A stretch of DNA of 64,000 nt from Tetmemena sp. SeJ-2015 (lineage: Eukaryota > Ciliophora > Spirotrichea > Sporadotrichida > Oxytrichidae): assembly GCA_027382625.1 (NCBI GenBank), contig JAJKFJ010021673.1, positions 1 to 64,000 of the forward strand, in the 5' to 3' direction. Each line of letters begins with the position of its first letter. Position 1 is the first letter of the stretch. Of the stretch, positions 24,001 through 35,200 are shown piece after piece. Below the pieces are notes generated by a model, which searched no databases, was not told the origin of the DNA, and saw only the letters and a program-made list of their open reading frames with translations. The position numbers and the translations under genes were made by a program.

Positions 24001-27000
24001 AGCTTCTTATAGTGTCCCTTAACTAAGTTCCAGTAAAACTCAATGCCGTTGAACTCTGGCGAGTATGGAACTTAAAAACAGGAGTGATGTTCAACTCAGC
24101 GTATGCCTTCTCGCTCCCTTGTCTTGTTAGCTGAGTTGTCAACGAGTAGAACGATCTCACCGCTGTGATTTTCTCTCTGAGCTTCTTAAGGAACGCACAT
24201 ACTGCTCCGCTTGATAGACGAGATGAAGACATAAGCTTCTAAGCCTGAGTCTTCGCTGATTCTTGCAAGTAACGCACTTGTAGTTATATTTACTTTCTAC
24301 TCGTAAACTTCTTGTTATCGTGCTTCTTGTACCAACTCTTCTTCATGAAGTGTTGTGTGTGAACACAGCTTCTCAGCCATACAAACTTCACGCTATCCCT
24401 CTCACACCTGAGCAGCTAGTCGTAAATATATTTCAGATTATTATAATAAAATGGCTTAGTGAAGACTATAACGCGCTTCACTCGATACACAGTTTTGTAC
24501 GTTATGCCATTTCAACGATAGATGTTTGCTACAGTCTACGGAGAGATCTTGAGATAAAAAAACTATCTATGGAAGATCTTCGCGCGCTACTCCAAACTGA
24601 AGTGCGCTTAGTGGCGAAGAGTTTGAGGATCAATCAAATAATTGATGTGCACATCTTGAAACTTAGAAGTGCGATGAGGAACAGCTGCAACTCCTAACTT
24701 TCTCATCTGCAAAGCAACTTTCAAATGCGAGAGTATAGTGCGCGCTGGCACTCTCAACATTTTTGCGATGGAGTTGATGTTGAGAATTGGCTATTACTAC
24801 TGATAAGGGTGACTACATCCATACCTTAGAGTCAAAATGAAACTGAGATAGGATGGATCATGTAGTTATTTTTTAATAATTTTCGCGTTAGACTTGATTA
24901 TTAGTATCAATAAAGAAATTAATAATACACAACTTATTCTCAATTTTTTTATCGTATTGTGGGGTCTTGGGTTGGTCCTCCAAGTATCATGCGAGAACTG
25001 TAGTAGTGATAAAATTAAAGTGTGTATGCCCAAGTTTACCATCCTCTCTTTTGATATAGGAGCTACAATGAGTAATAGTTGCGATTAAAATCACAAGATT
25101 GGTGTCAGTCAGTTGCAAAACTATCGTAAAGCCTTTCCTTCGCTAAGGCTCTTATCATTAATGTTTCTCCAAGTAAAATTAAATTTTCTGATGGGGAGTT
25201 TGATTTGGTTTATCATTGCCTAACTATTTGAAGGCTTAGTGTGAGAACCAACTTAAAAGTCATTATATTCTATTCTCCTATTCCGTCATTTGCTTATACA
25301 TTTATGTACTAAAGTGAGGGTTTCGTTTGTTACATATAGGCATTTTATGCCCAAAAGGGTTTCTGAATTCCTTCCTATTATTATTTCTGTTGTATATTTT
25401 TTCAAGATTAATCAATTAAAAATATAGACAAGAAATAGATACTAACTGATTGATTCTTGAAATTTATATTATGTCTCAAAATAAATTAAAAAATAAACCA
25501 GGTATATTAAACTCATTTATTTTAATTTCTTGTGAAATTATTTGATAAATTTCATTTTATCTTCTATTCTTTAAACTTAAATCAATTTCTTAAAATCAAT
25601 TTAGATCCTAATGTTTTTGAAAATACACTTTATACTACTAAAAAGAGAGATTAATAGATGTCTTACTCAAATTAAACTCTATAAACTCTCCTCATAAAAT
25701 TATTATTTCTACTCTTTTATATTTATTTTGGACAAAAATTAATTATCTGAAACTTTTAATTTAGCTCAAATCATTTTCTCATTATATATTATAGGGAAGA
25801 TATTGATTAGGTGATCAGTAAAATAGTTGCAGAAATAAAAAAGTGAATTGATATAGAAAAGTAGCTGATAATAAATAAATTAATTAATTTTTGATGAATT
25901 TAAATGGAAATGGGTTTTGAGCAAGGTGAAATTTCGAGCAGCTGTTCCTAAAAGACATACTCAGATTATAAGAAGAGTAAAACATTCCCGTAGAAAATGG
26001 AACAGAGCTTAGATAAAAAGCTATCTACGGTAAGATATTATATTCATAACATTGATTAAAATATATTTCGAAGAGGGACAATATCTATGAATACTGATAA
26101 ACAAATGTACAATGCAACTACAATTAAGATTCTAAGAAAGTAGATAAACTGGACTAAGAACTTAGAAGTTTTATTAAAAGCAGGAGATTGCGTCTAGTAC
26201 TGAGTAAATCCTTGTCTGTTTGTTTTGATTTGCTTCAAATTCTGTATTTCTAAAATATTTCGCACGATCATATATTCATATCCTTCCCATATTACTTCTT
26301 TAAGGCTTATTTTTGCATTATTTTAGAGCGATTTAATTGGAGGAAGTTAAAATTATATCCCCAAAATTAAATAAAGTTTTTCACGACTGAAGAAGCAGCT
26401 TATAATTTAGATAAATTAATTATAGAATATTATAATGTAGATCACTTCAGAGTATACTGTAATAATTTTTTATATTATTTTTACCAGGTAGAATTCTACA
26501 ATTTAAAGTATCATACAACTAAAATTATCTTGTAAAATGTTTAAACTCTCCTGTCATTAAAGTTGAATTGTTTTAATGAAAGATGAGTCTAAAATTATTT
26601 CATATTCATGCTTTAAATTGAGAATGGCTTTAACAAGCAGAATTATTTGCAAATTTAAGGATATAATCTTCATTTTGTAATTTAACTGTAATTAGCCAAT
26701 ACACAATCGATAACGGACACTGTAAATTTACAAATATTTTTATTTTTTAAGACAATATTTGGAAGAATATTTTCCGATAGACACAAAAATATGCTCCGAT
26801 ACTATTTCTGAAAATGATAATCTTTTCGATAATCTTGATAAAACTTCAATGCTTTGCCCTGATAGTAGTAAAAATGAAAATAATTTTATTGATAGTGAAT
26901 AATTATCCTCATCTTTAGGAGGGAATAAAAATAATATGATTTACTCTATTTTAAATTCAACTGATGGATCTATTCTCTATGTGAAGATTACTGTCTGCAC

Positions 27001-30000
27001 TGACGATGGTTGGCTTAGGAAATTATACAACGTAACTGAAATATAAGCTGGGAATGATTCTCGCTACCAATGTATGAAGCTGACTGAAGATTCCTTTAAC
27101 TATACTGATTTCTATATTGATATCTTCTCCTCTCGAAAGTACTTTGATGTCAATGACTTATAAAAAAAACTTATTTATTTAGACTTTGTGTAGCCTTTTA
27201 AAACCACGAGTGTTTAATTTTATAAAGTCGTTTGCATTAATTATTTCTGAGGAAAAATGAGTCTTAATTTCAAGAATATAACATCAAGAGAACGCAAGTT
27301 GAACTCCATGATTCTATAATCGATTCATATATTTTAATATAAATACAAGAATTAAAGTATATAAGGTAAACGAAGAATAATTAATAAAAATATATAAATA
27401 ATGAAGGCTATGATTTAAGTAAATATTTTCATTTTAATTTCTGAAACAATTTAAAATCGGTAAAAATTATGATATTAAAAATGGGGAGTTCTATGACTTT
27501 TACTCAACTAACTTAAATTAAAAATTAAAAGTATTTTAAGCTTCTTCACAAATACTGCTAATTTGACAAGCCAACAAATTGATTATAGGTTGAATAAGAA
27601 TGCATGATTGAAGGAAAATTGTTAATAAATAAATAGTAGTTCATTAGGATTTTTCCAAATAATAATTTAAGTTGAAGAACAAATGAGCACGAAGAGACTT
27701 GTACTTTAGAATATAAACCATTGACTAATATAGATTATCAAAAGTCAAGTAGATATTTTAAGCTGTACTATCCTCTTCAATGCAGTTAGCTCTAAAATGG
27801 AAATGTCATAATAAATTTCAATTTTTTATAGAGAGAGAGCGAAGAAAGAATGGTAAGAATCCGAAAAAAAGTTCAATAAAGCTAAACTATCCGTAATCAG
27901 AGCGCGCAAATCAAGACTACCTGTTTACCCATATATGTCAGCTATTTTAACTTAACTCACAATGCTTATTAGAAGTTACAGAATAAGGAAGCATAAAGGA
28001 CGTGAGAGACAAGATAAAAGTAACTTAAATTGTTGTATTCTACTCTTGAATTGCTTTCCTTCTGATACGAAAACAATTATATATTCATGTACAAATAAAA
28101 GAAATTTATTTACCAAACATTCGCCTTCATGTATTTTTATTCAACCTATAATATATTCTCAATATCATTTAATATTGGAATTTAATTAGACGATTAAGTT
28201 TTTGGAATAGCTTATTGTACAAAAATGTGAATCTAATGAAGCGCGTTATAGAATTTTTAAATAATCTGAAAGAAAATATTTTAAGTAATCTAAGAACTTT
28301 GAAAGGCTGATAAATATATCATTCAAAGAATATGTTTAAAGAGATTTAAAACATAATTATAAAAGAAAATCTCTAGTGAACTATTATTTAATCAAAAATG
28401 TATCAATGAAGAGATGATATAATCTTAAATATAAACTATGATAAAATTGAAATTATTTAAATTCTATATTCAAGAAAACTCCTCTTATCATTTTAAATTA
28501 AGCTACTCTACATAAATTATCCTATGAGCCAAATATATAATAATCCATATTAAATTAAATTAAAATTGAAATAGTGATCTCAGTTACTCCTGAAACTGTA
28601 AGAACTGTAAGGGTAGTGGCAACTATTATGGATGCTATAACTAACACTGGAGGATTCATGAACATATTTAAAATTCAATATTTTATTTAATTTTTATTAA
28701 GATAAACGATTATTAATCATTGGTAGATTCTTTTTGTGGTTTGGTATATGTCTCAATTTTAAATAAATCTTTAGGATTTTATTACTGGTTTTCCAAACTA
28801 AACAAAGCGGCTTCTAAATTGATATGGGACTCATATATAAATCTTAAAAAAATTGAATGTTTAAAAAATAAATTCACTACCTGAAAATATTGAATTAGAC
28901 TCACACTATCTTGCATTAATTTGCAAAAAAAAAACCTGGGCTCTTAATTCCCTTATTTTTAATTACTTTATTTATTTTATTGTTCGCAGTTATGAGTTTT
29001 CTAATAGGTTCGATATAAAAGCAAATGTTTTATTCTAACCTCATTTCTAAACTTTTTTACTAGAAAGTTAAGCAGACGTAAAAGGCTTCTAAGATTCGAA
29101 ATAAACCTGACTTCGACTTTAAAATGCAAAATATTAGTGAAAAATTAGATGGAGAAATTAACTCTTTATATTTTTCGTTTTAAAAACATCACATTATATT
29201 TTATTCTTTCACTGACAAAAATTAAACTAATTAAGCAATTTCAAACCCAAAATAAAGTGACCACACTATCGATTATGTTTATTCTCATATTATTTTATAA
29301 TTGATTTTTAATTTTCTCAGCTTTTGACTTATTTGGAGTAACTAAAGCGCCCTGATTTCAATATGATGAAATAGATCAAGGAGAATTTGTAAAGACTGTT
29401 TCTCTGTCTTCTTTGCCAGAAATAAAGCTATTTGTCAAAATCTTAGGACATTAGAAAGATTAAAGGCATGTTTAAATCTGGTGTGGCACTCTCAAAAGCA
29501 AAAATAATTTTTTTTTTATAAATAAAGAGGAGATTAAATTCAGTGTTAAATAAACTTAAAAACATTTAATATAGTACAATTTTAAATCAAAAGGCTCCTA
29601 ATTTTTACTACAGATAGATTTTAATAATAAGAAAGGACTTTCGAGTTTTAGTGAATTAAATGCGTCATCCTAATTTTTATTCTTTGTTTCAATAAATAAT
29701 AAAGTGTTTTATTTTAAATAGAATACTCTAAATAAAAATTAATTATTAAAAATGAATGAATGAATAAATAAATAAAATTTAAAAAGAAGAACTCAAATTA
29801 ATAATCACATTCATTTTTTTAAATCATAATTTATTTATAAAGCAAATTTTGAGATATTGAAGATTATAAAGGCGACTTAAATCACTCGAACTTTGAGCTC
29901 AGTGATGCTTGGAAAATATAAGTCGAGATTAATTCCCTTTGCAAGGGAAAACATTTTATAAAGAGAGAAAGAAATCTTTTTTTTAATTATAATAATTTAA

Positions 30001-30675
30001 TTAAACTGAGAGCAAAAACGATAGCAATGGATTAACTAGAAGCCTTCAAGATAATTAAATCATGCTTTAATTTCATTAAAATTATAATAGTGAAATATTG
30101 ACGCAGGTTTCTTTAAAGGAAGTACTAGATAGAATCAAGCAGAGTAAAACAGACAGAAGAATCTTGAAATTATTAATAAATAATTTCTTTGAGCTATAAA
30201 ATTTGATTTTTTTCTTTATATAAAGAAAGAAAAAGGAATCAGTAATAATTTTAATAAATTTATTTTATCTTTAAAATGGTACATTTATATTATGAACGTT
30301 TTAAGCATCCTCAAATTTTAATATCCCTCTTTAGTATTTAATAATTAATCTTGCAATTGGTTCTTCCTATTAAATTGCTGAATTTATTGATAAATTATAA
30401 TTAAATTAAATTATTTGAAATTTCCACAATCGAAATGAGTTTTAATTTTATTATATTTTCTTAATTATTCCTATTAATTAAAAGTGTAATAAAAATAACT
30501 CTGAATTAAAATCCACTGCTTTTAGGTATATGCATAATTTAATTCTAATGCATGAATATACAAAGAGATCAAAAGATCTAAGACCATTAATCCTACAATA
30601 ACATTTAAACCAAAATTAAAAAAACAAAGAGCAAGTCAATAAATCCGTCTAGCTTAACTGTACAAGGCACAGTGA
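21089..30675 (+). CDS. P4: full-length paralog carrying a TBE inside an IES
   Basis: ATG at 21089 (M-L-F-R-P-E-Q-L-K-A). Segments: 21089-21167, 21340-21432 (D-K-F-G-H-P, GG), 21669-21826 (TM1, N-V-T-N-S), 26376-26406, 26430-26457, 26482-about 26530, about 26755-27200 (Y-L-E-E-Y, I-C-S-D, W-L-R-K-L-Y-N-V-T-E), about 27228-27322, 27455-27532, 28550-about 28675 (TM2), then about 28965-29160, 29300-29520, 29830-29960, 30100-30170, 30345-30470, 30530-30675, TGA at 30673-30675. Pointers: TAGATA, ATCAAA, GTTT, TTATAAT, TAC, AATCG, TTAAATTAAA and about TATTTA. The joined frame is collinear with P3 and P5. A run of eight A near 27163 puts the end of the Cys domain one base out of frame; P5 shows the same run. 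Function is unknown; membrane glycoprotein by architecture. Confidence 0.75.
21433..21674. other. IES-1 of P4 (pointer ATCAAA)
   Basis: ATCAAA at 21427-21432 and 21669-21674, 242 bp removed, giving L-L-Y-Q-M-G-L-L-A-Y-F through TM1. Confidence 0.85.
22217..23348 (-). pseudogene. TBE 57K-type protein: C2H2 zinc finger plus protein-kinase-like domain, frame-broken
   Basis: Near 23310-23240 (minus) a C2H2 finger reads C-S-T-C-E-Q-T-F...H-M-E-K-K-H. A frame change near 23200 leads into K-R-Q-A-R-Y-L-D-K-V and a kinase-like region: A-G-V-L-I-D-H-D-Y-I-A-I, E-N-I-M-I-N-F, V-I-D-F-N-R-V (DFG-like with Asn for Gly), W-D-I-W-S-I-V. The catalytic H-R-D-L-K is visible only in a shifted frame near 22680, flanked by compensating slips. 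A further shift near 22400 leads to a Lys-rich C-terminus. Known TBEs carry a 57 kDa zinc-finger/kinase gene whose role is not settled. Surely non-functional here. Confidence 0.8.
23363..23950 (+). CDS. TBE 22K-type ORF
   Basis: ATG at 23363 opens M-D-F-L-N-M-N-K-K-E-L and stays open past 23900 when TAA/TAG are Gln, running convergent to both neighbours. The middle has E-Y-L-K-E-I-I-E-R-C and E-K-L-G-T-G-I-Y-L-M. The end is Ser/Gln-rich and the exact stop is unclear, because openness continues into the antisense of the transposase. Position and orientation match the 22 kDa gene of TBEs. No known domain. Confidence 0.6.
23976..24835 (-). pseudogene. TBE transposase (Tc1/mariner-type DDE), frame-broken
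   Basis: The N-terminal helix-turn-helix is clear: N-S-I-A-K-M-L-R-V-P-A-R-T-I, then F-Y-L-K-I-S-P-Q-T-V-A-N-I-Y-R to a TGA near 24510. Shifted frames continue (E-A-R-Y-S-L-H-Q-A-I-L-L). The end holds the DDE hallmarks in another frame: L-L-V-D-N-S-A-N-K and Y-S-P-E-F-N-G-I-E-F-Y-W-N-L-V-K. At least three breaks make it dead. In live TBEs this family is implicated in germline DNA elimination in Oxytricha. Confidence 0.85.
26407..26436. other. 30 bp IES-3 of P4 (pointer TTATAAT), frame-neutral
   Basis: TTATAAT at 26400-26406 and 26430-26436. Excision gives A-Y-N-V-D-H-F-R-V-Y. The 30 bp carry no TGA in frame, so retention would simply add ten residues. P3 has 44 bp here (frame-breaking), P7-P9 none. 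Confidence 0.75.
27323..27459. other. 137 bp IES of P4 (pointer AATCG)
   Basis: AATCG at 27318-27322 and 27455-27459. Joined peptide S-I-I-G-K-N-Y-D-I-K-N-G matches the uninterrupted P8 sequence. Confidence 0.88.
27533..28559. other. 1027 bp IES of P4 with a coding-like relic (pointer TTAAATTAAA)
   Basis: The 10 bp repeat at 27523-27532 and 28550-28559 restores S-T-N-L-N-Q-I-K-I-E-I-V. Inside, 27962-28310 is coding-like in switching frames and paralogous to 36780-37145 in P5, where it reads W-L-I-V-L-K-C-E-Y-N-E-V. The block GAAGCGCGTTATAG at 28235 equals part of the TBE transposase, so an old TBE remnant is plausible, but similarity elsewhere is weak. Confidence 0.6.
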
Positions 30676-31003
30676 GCTTCATTTCAACGCATTTTAATAG
30701 ATATATTAATCATTTTTTAAAAAAATAATTAAATCTTGAATTCCCAGAAGCAGCAATATTGTTTGCCGATATTAATTTAATAACATGCACTTAAAATTTA
30801 TGAGTGGATAAATAATTTCTTTTTTTAATGCTATTTAATGTTTTATGAATTATATTTCTTATATAAATTTAAATACCCTTTAAAACTTATGTTATTTCAG
30901 CTAAGACTATTTTTATAGAAATTTAAAACCTTAAGAACTTTATTTTAAGCTTTTTAAAAATAAGATATATATTTTTAAATAGGAAAGTTAAAATCTAGGG
31001 CCC
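30676..31003. other. Spacer after P4
   Basis: AT-rich, paralogous to 18304-18644. No gene seen. Confidence 0.5.
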
Positions 31004-31780
31004 GAGACGTGGCATCAAAGTGGGCTGGACAAAGGGTTGGGAAATCAGCCAGCCATTACTCAATATCTCTTCAAGTTGCATTTACCCTCTAGAGGCGATC
31101 TATAATTTATTAATCCGTCGGTGAATAGTGTGTTTAATTGAAGGATGCATGGGTTATGATGAACCCTGAAGCCATGCGAGATGAACACTACTCCCCAAGT
31201 TGGATATCCTGTCTTAAGATTAATGATCCCTTCTCTTTGATGGTAGGGAATACAAGGAGTAATCAGGAAGGAGAAGTAAGGGTGTGTTGTTTGCTACTGA
31301 TTTGGTATCTCTTGAGGAGAGAGTATTTCAGGCTCCACCACAGGCATTATTCTTCATTTTGACAATTGAAGGTGTCACCTTGCACCGTTGAGTATTCTTG
31401 ACGTACAAGAAGCTTTAGGGCATTTTTTTCGCCTTTTAGATTGACCAGCAACAACAAAGATTTTTTGCCTAAGCGTTGTCCATTCAGAATCAAGGAGCTT
31501 AGAGAGACATCTAGCGGGGGTTTCGTTTGTTCGGGTCTACTGAATTCGTCCGTCCTAATGAGCTGACCCTTGTCTCGAGAGGTGGTTACTCTAGTTACGC
31601 TTGTGCTCTTTAAATACCCTCACGGGGTTACTCCTTAACTTGGTTTAAATTCTGAAAGTCTTAGCTGGCTTAAGAGTGGTAATCTTGTTCAAGCTCAAAC
31701 AAAGACAACAGAGTAAGCAGAGACCAAGTTCAAATATTAATTAGCAGCCCCAAGAAGCAGACGAATCTACAAATAGTAAC
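31004..31780. repeat. Second copy of the GC-richer intergenic block
   Basis: Paralogous to 18645-19411. The frame at 31138-31362 (M-K-D-A-W-V-M-M-N-P-E) is interrupted by TGA in the other copy (TTGAATCTCATG against TTGGATATCCTG), so I do not treat it as a gene. The block ends with AAATACCCTCACGGGGTTAC near 31612 as in the SINE-like units, followed by a further 150 bp. Confidence 0.5.
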
Positions 31781-32293
31781 TCAAAAACTCAAAGCCAAGA
31801 AAGATTGAGTGGAGGAATTACTTGAATCAACACCTTGCTCTTAATTTAGTATAACTACTTTAAGCTTTTTTGTTAATATTCTGGATTCATTTTACTAAGA
31901 GATAAATTTATCTCATTTTAATTTAGAGCTCATCTACTTTATAATTTTTTTAAATAAAAAATTCCGATATAGTTAAAAAGCGATTCATCTTCATTTTTTA
32001 AATTTTAAAACTTTTAGATTATGATAATTTCATTTAATTATTCCTTATGTTTTAATATTTCCTTTATTATCATTTATATTTTATATTAATCGTCTCTTTT
32101 TATAGCTTTAAAGCTATAACATAAAATAAATTTTACTTACAAATATTTTAGAATTATATGGTTGTATTCACCACATAATTCCAAAATTTTTTCATTTAAT
32201 GAAAATAATCCTTAATAATTTTTTTCCAAATTTGTTAGAATTTTTATTGAACAAAATATTTTTAAATTAAGAAGAAAAAAGTTATTATACAGA

Positions 32294-35200
32294 ATGCTAT
32301 TTAGGCCTAAGTAACTAAAGGCTGATAAGAAGAAATAAAGTGTCCTCGCTCAAAGAATAAGAAGCTTAGATACAAATAAAATTATTTTAGTATATTCGTA
32401 ACTATCATTTAAAAAAAATGGAATTTTAATGTCTTGATTTGAGCTTTATTTCGATGATTTCCTTTCCATTCTTGAATAATTGACAGTACTTGTTTAGTAA
32501 TAATTTCAAAGGATTATTATAAATTTATCTATATTGTTATAAAATTTTAGATATTTAATAGATAAGTTTGGACACCCTATTTCATTGATGTATAAGGGGT
32601 CGCAGACTTATTAAACTGCTTTTGGTGGAATGTGCACTTTGTTATATCAAAATTATTTTCTAAATTATTTAAAAGAATTAAAATCTCAACTTATTAAAAT
32701 AATTAAACTTCTATCATGATAGATATAAGTTAAATTTATAATGCTTTAGTAAAAGTCAAATTCAAACTTTCATTCTAGTTTCGTCATAGCTGTTGCGCTA
32801 TTTAAAGCAAACCCTTTGGTTAAAGCAAGATAGATTCATTAATTTTACTTATCTAAAAAAATATATATTTAATTTTTAAAATTAATTTCAGTCAAGAATA
32901 ATTATAGGCCAAATAAGATAAGATGATTTAGTAATTAAAAAATGGGAGAAATTAAACTGAAGAAGACAGAGTTTTACAATTGCAAGTAGAATCACAAATG
33001 AAAGAACGAATTAGGTTTATACTTAGAGTTAATAAAAAGGATTTCTAAGTCATTTTAGGACTTCATGATGTTTACTATGCACTATTAATATATCGGCGCC
33101 ATAAAAGTTGGCGAAATCTAATATAGTCATCTCATTAACTAAAATTTTAATGATTACTACAGAGATATATTCTTATTGAATGCTTCATAGTTTTAATGTG
33201 CACAGTTTTAATATGACTTTATTAAAGTTGAGCGATGAGAAGAAGAACTGAATATTTTTTAGGCCATTCACCATTTAATTATTATTCTGATTATCAAAAG
33301 TTCTCATTTAAACTTCAGCCAGTAATTCATTTCAGTTTAATTTCTCTTATTTTGAATTACTAAATCAACTACTCGTATTTGACCTATATTTAATCAAATG
33401 GGGTTGCTAGCCTACTTCTTGGTCCAAATTTCCACAATTATACAGAGACAAACAGTGAATGTAACTAACTCGATATCGTACATCGATATGACAGACAAGT
33501 CCAACTATATAAACATCAATAAAGACAACTTCAATCTTGCCATGGGGTTTAGAAATTACAAAATAGAGGGTAGGCAAACTAAATAAAATCCCCAAAGTTA
33601 TTGTATATGTCGCATATCATTGATTTTAGACTAAAGTTTATTGAAGAAAAAAACAATATCTTTTTTAATTTTTAAACATGTGGAGTAAATTTTTATAAAT
33701 TCAGCCCCAATTTTTTAAAACTTTTCAGTTTGATTCTGTGTTGTCTGGACGAACGAGGACAAAACTCATGTCATCTGTGTTAAAACTTGTCCTTGTTGGC
33801 CAAATATTGCTAGAAAAATTTCAAACAAAAGGTAATTTTACGGATTTATTAATTCCCACAATTATAGGGAAAGCTCTCGATAAACATACAAATTATGAAT
33901 GGGTTTAAAGCTACCTCTCTAAAGTTCAGTAAAAAGATTAAAAACAGCGGCTACTTACTGTTAAGCCTGGTTCCCTAGCCAGTACTTAAAAATCGGGGCT
34001 GAACGGATAATGATAGGATTGCAGATTTATTTTAATTTGAATTACCAAAGTAGAAAGTTAAAATTTAAAATCCAGCTTGCAAATAATATTTTAGAACTAA
34101 GCCTTGAAAACTTGCCGGCCATTATTTTGCTGCTAGTGAGAAAGAATTTCCTCTAAGCCCTATTAAGTTTAGTAAGCCTAGGCAAGATTTGAGGATATGT
34201 GAGAGAAGGAAGTGTGGATAATGATTCACCAAGTAGACTTCGAGAAGAGTAGTAGTGCATAAAATTAAATCGCGTCTGCACAAGTTTAACATCCTCTCTT
34301 TTTTATTGAGGAGCTAAAATGAGTAATAGATGCGATTAAAATCACAAAGGTTGATTTGAATCAGCTGTAAGACTATAGTAAAGCTTTACCTTCCTTAAGG
34401 GTTCATCATGTCATTGTTTCTCTAAGTAAAATTAACTTTGTACGATGGGGAGGTTGATATGGAGTTAGCACTTTCCTTATAATTGAAGACTTAGTGTGAT
34501 AACCTACTTTAAAGTCATTATATTCTATTCTCCAATTTTCACTCTTTATGAAATCGTGGGATAACAATCACGTCGTTTGCTAATAAATGAATATACTAAA
34601 GTGAGGGTTTCGTCTGTTACTTATATATCTATTATTGTCCAACAGAGTTTCTATATTCTACCTATTATTATTATTTGATTGTTTATTTTATGAAAATTAA
34701 TCAATTCAAATTTTAGACAAGATAAAGATATTAGCGGATTCATTCATGAGTTTACTTTGTATCTGAAAATAAATTAAAAAAATTAGGTATTTAAAACTCA
34801 TTTATTTAAGTTTCTTATGAAATTACTAGATATAATTATTTTTATCCCCTATTCTTAAATCAATTTTAAATCTTAAAATCATTTTAGATCCCAACCTTAT
34901 TGAATTATTTTAATTAAAATTATCATATTACAATATACTTACTATATAGATATCCCAGAGTATTACTTTCAAATTAAACGCTATATACACTCCACATAAA
35001 AATTTATTCTTTCTTCATCATTAAATTTAATTTGGACAAAGAGTAACATTCTGGAAATTTTCTTTTTAGATTCAGTCATTTTCTCATTATTTGGCAAATT
35101 TTGGCATTATTTTAGAGCGATTTTTTAATTAGAGAAGTTAAATTAAATCCCCAAAATTAAATAAAGTTTTTCACGAATGAAGAATCTGCATATAATTTAG

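Larger units (their letters stand above)
22133..24975. mobile_element. TBE transposon (telomere-bearing element), decayed copy
   Basis: The left end is AAAACCCCAAAACCCC (22133-22148) followed by ATAATATGATAAGAAAGTG. The right end is its diverged inverted copy (about 24927-24975: ACAACTTATTCTCA, ATCGTATTG, TGGGGTCTTGGG). Inside lie the three classic TBE genes: zinc-finger/kinase on minus, 22K ORF on plus, Tc1-like transposase on minus. All but the 22K ORF have visible frame breaks, and the element is shorter than the roughly 4.1 kb of described TBEs. The matching position in P5 (about 34225, GTGGATAATGATTCACC) is an empty site. Confidence 0.9.
21827..26379. other. IES-2 of P4, 4553 bp, contains a whole TBE (pointer GTTT)
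   Basis: GTTT at 21823-21826 and 26376-26379. Excision gives A-M-G-F-F-T-T-E-E-A-A-Y-N. The same site is 888 bp in P3, 1619 bp in P5 and only 22-25 bp in P7-P9. Outside the TBE, both flanks match the P5 IES-2, so the TBE entered a pre-existing long IES. Confidence 0.85.
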
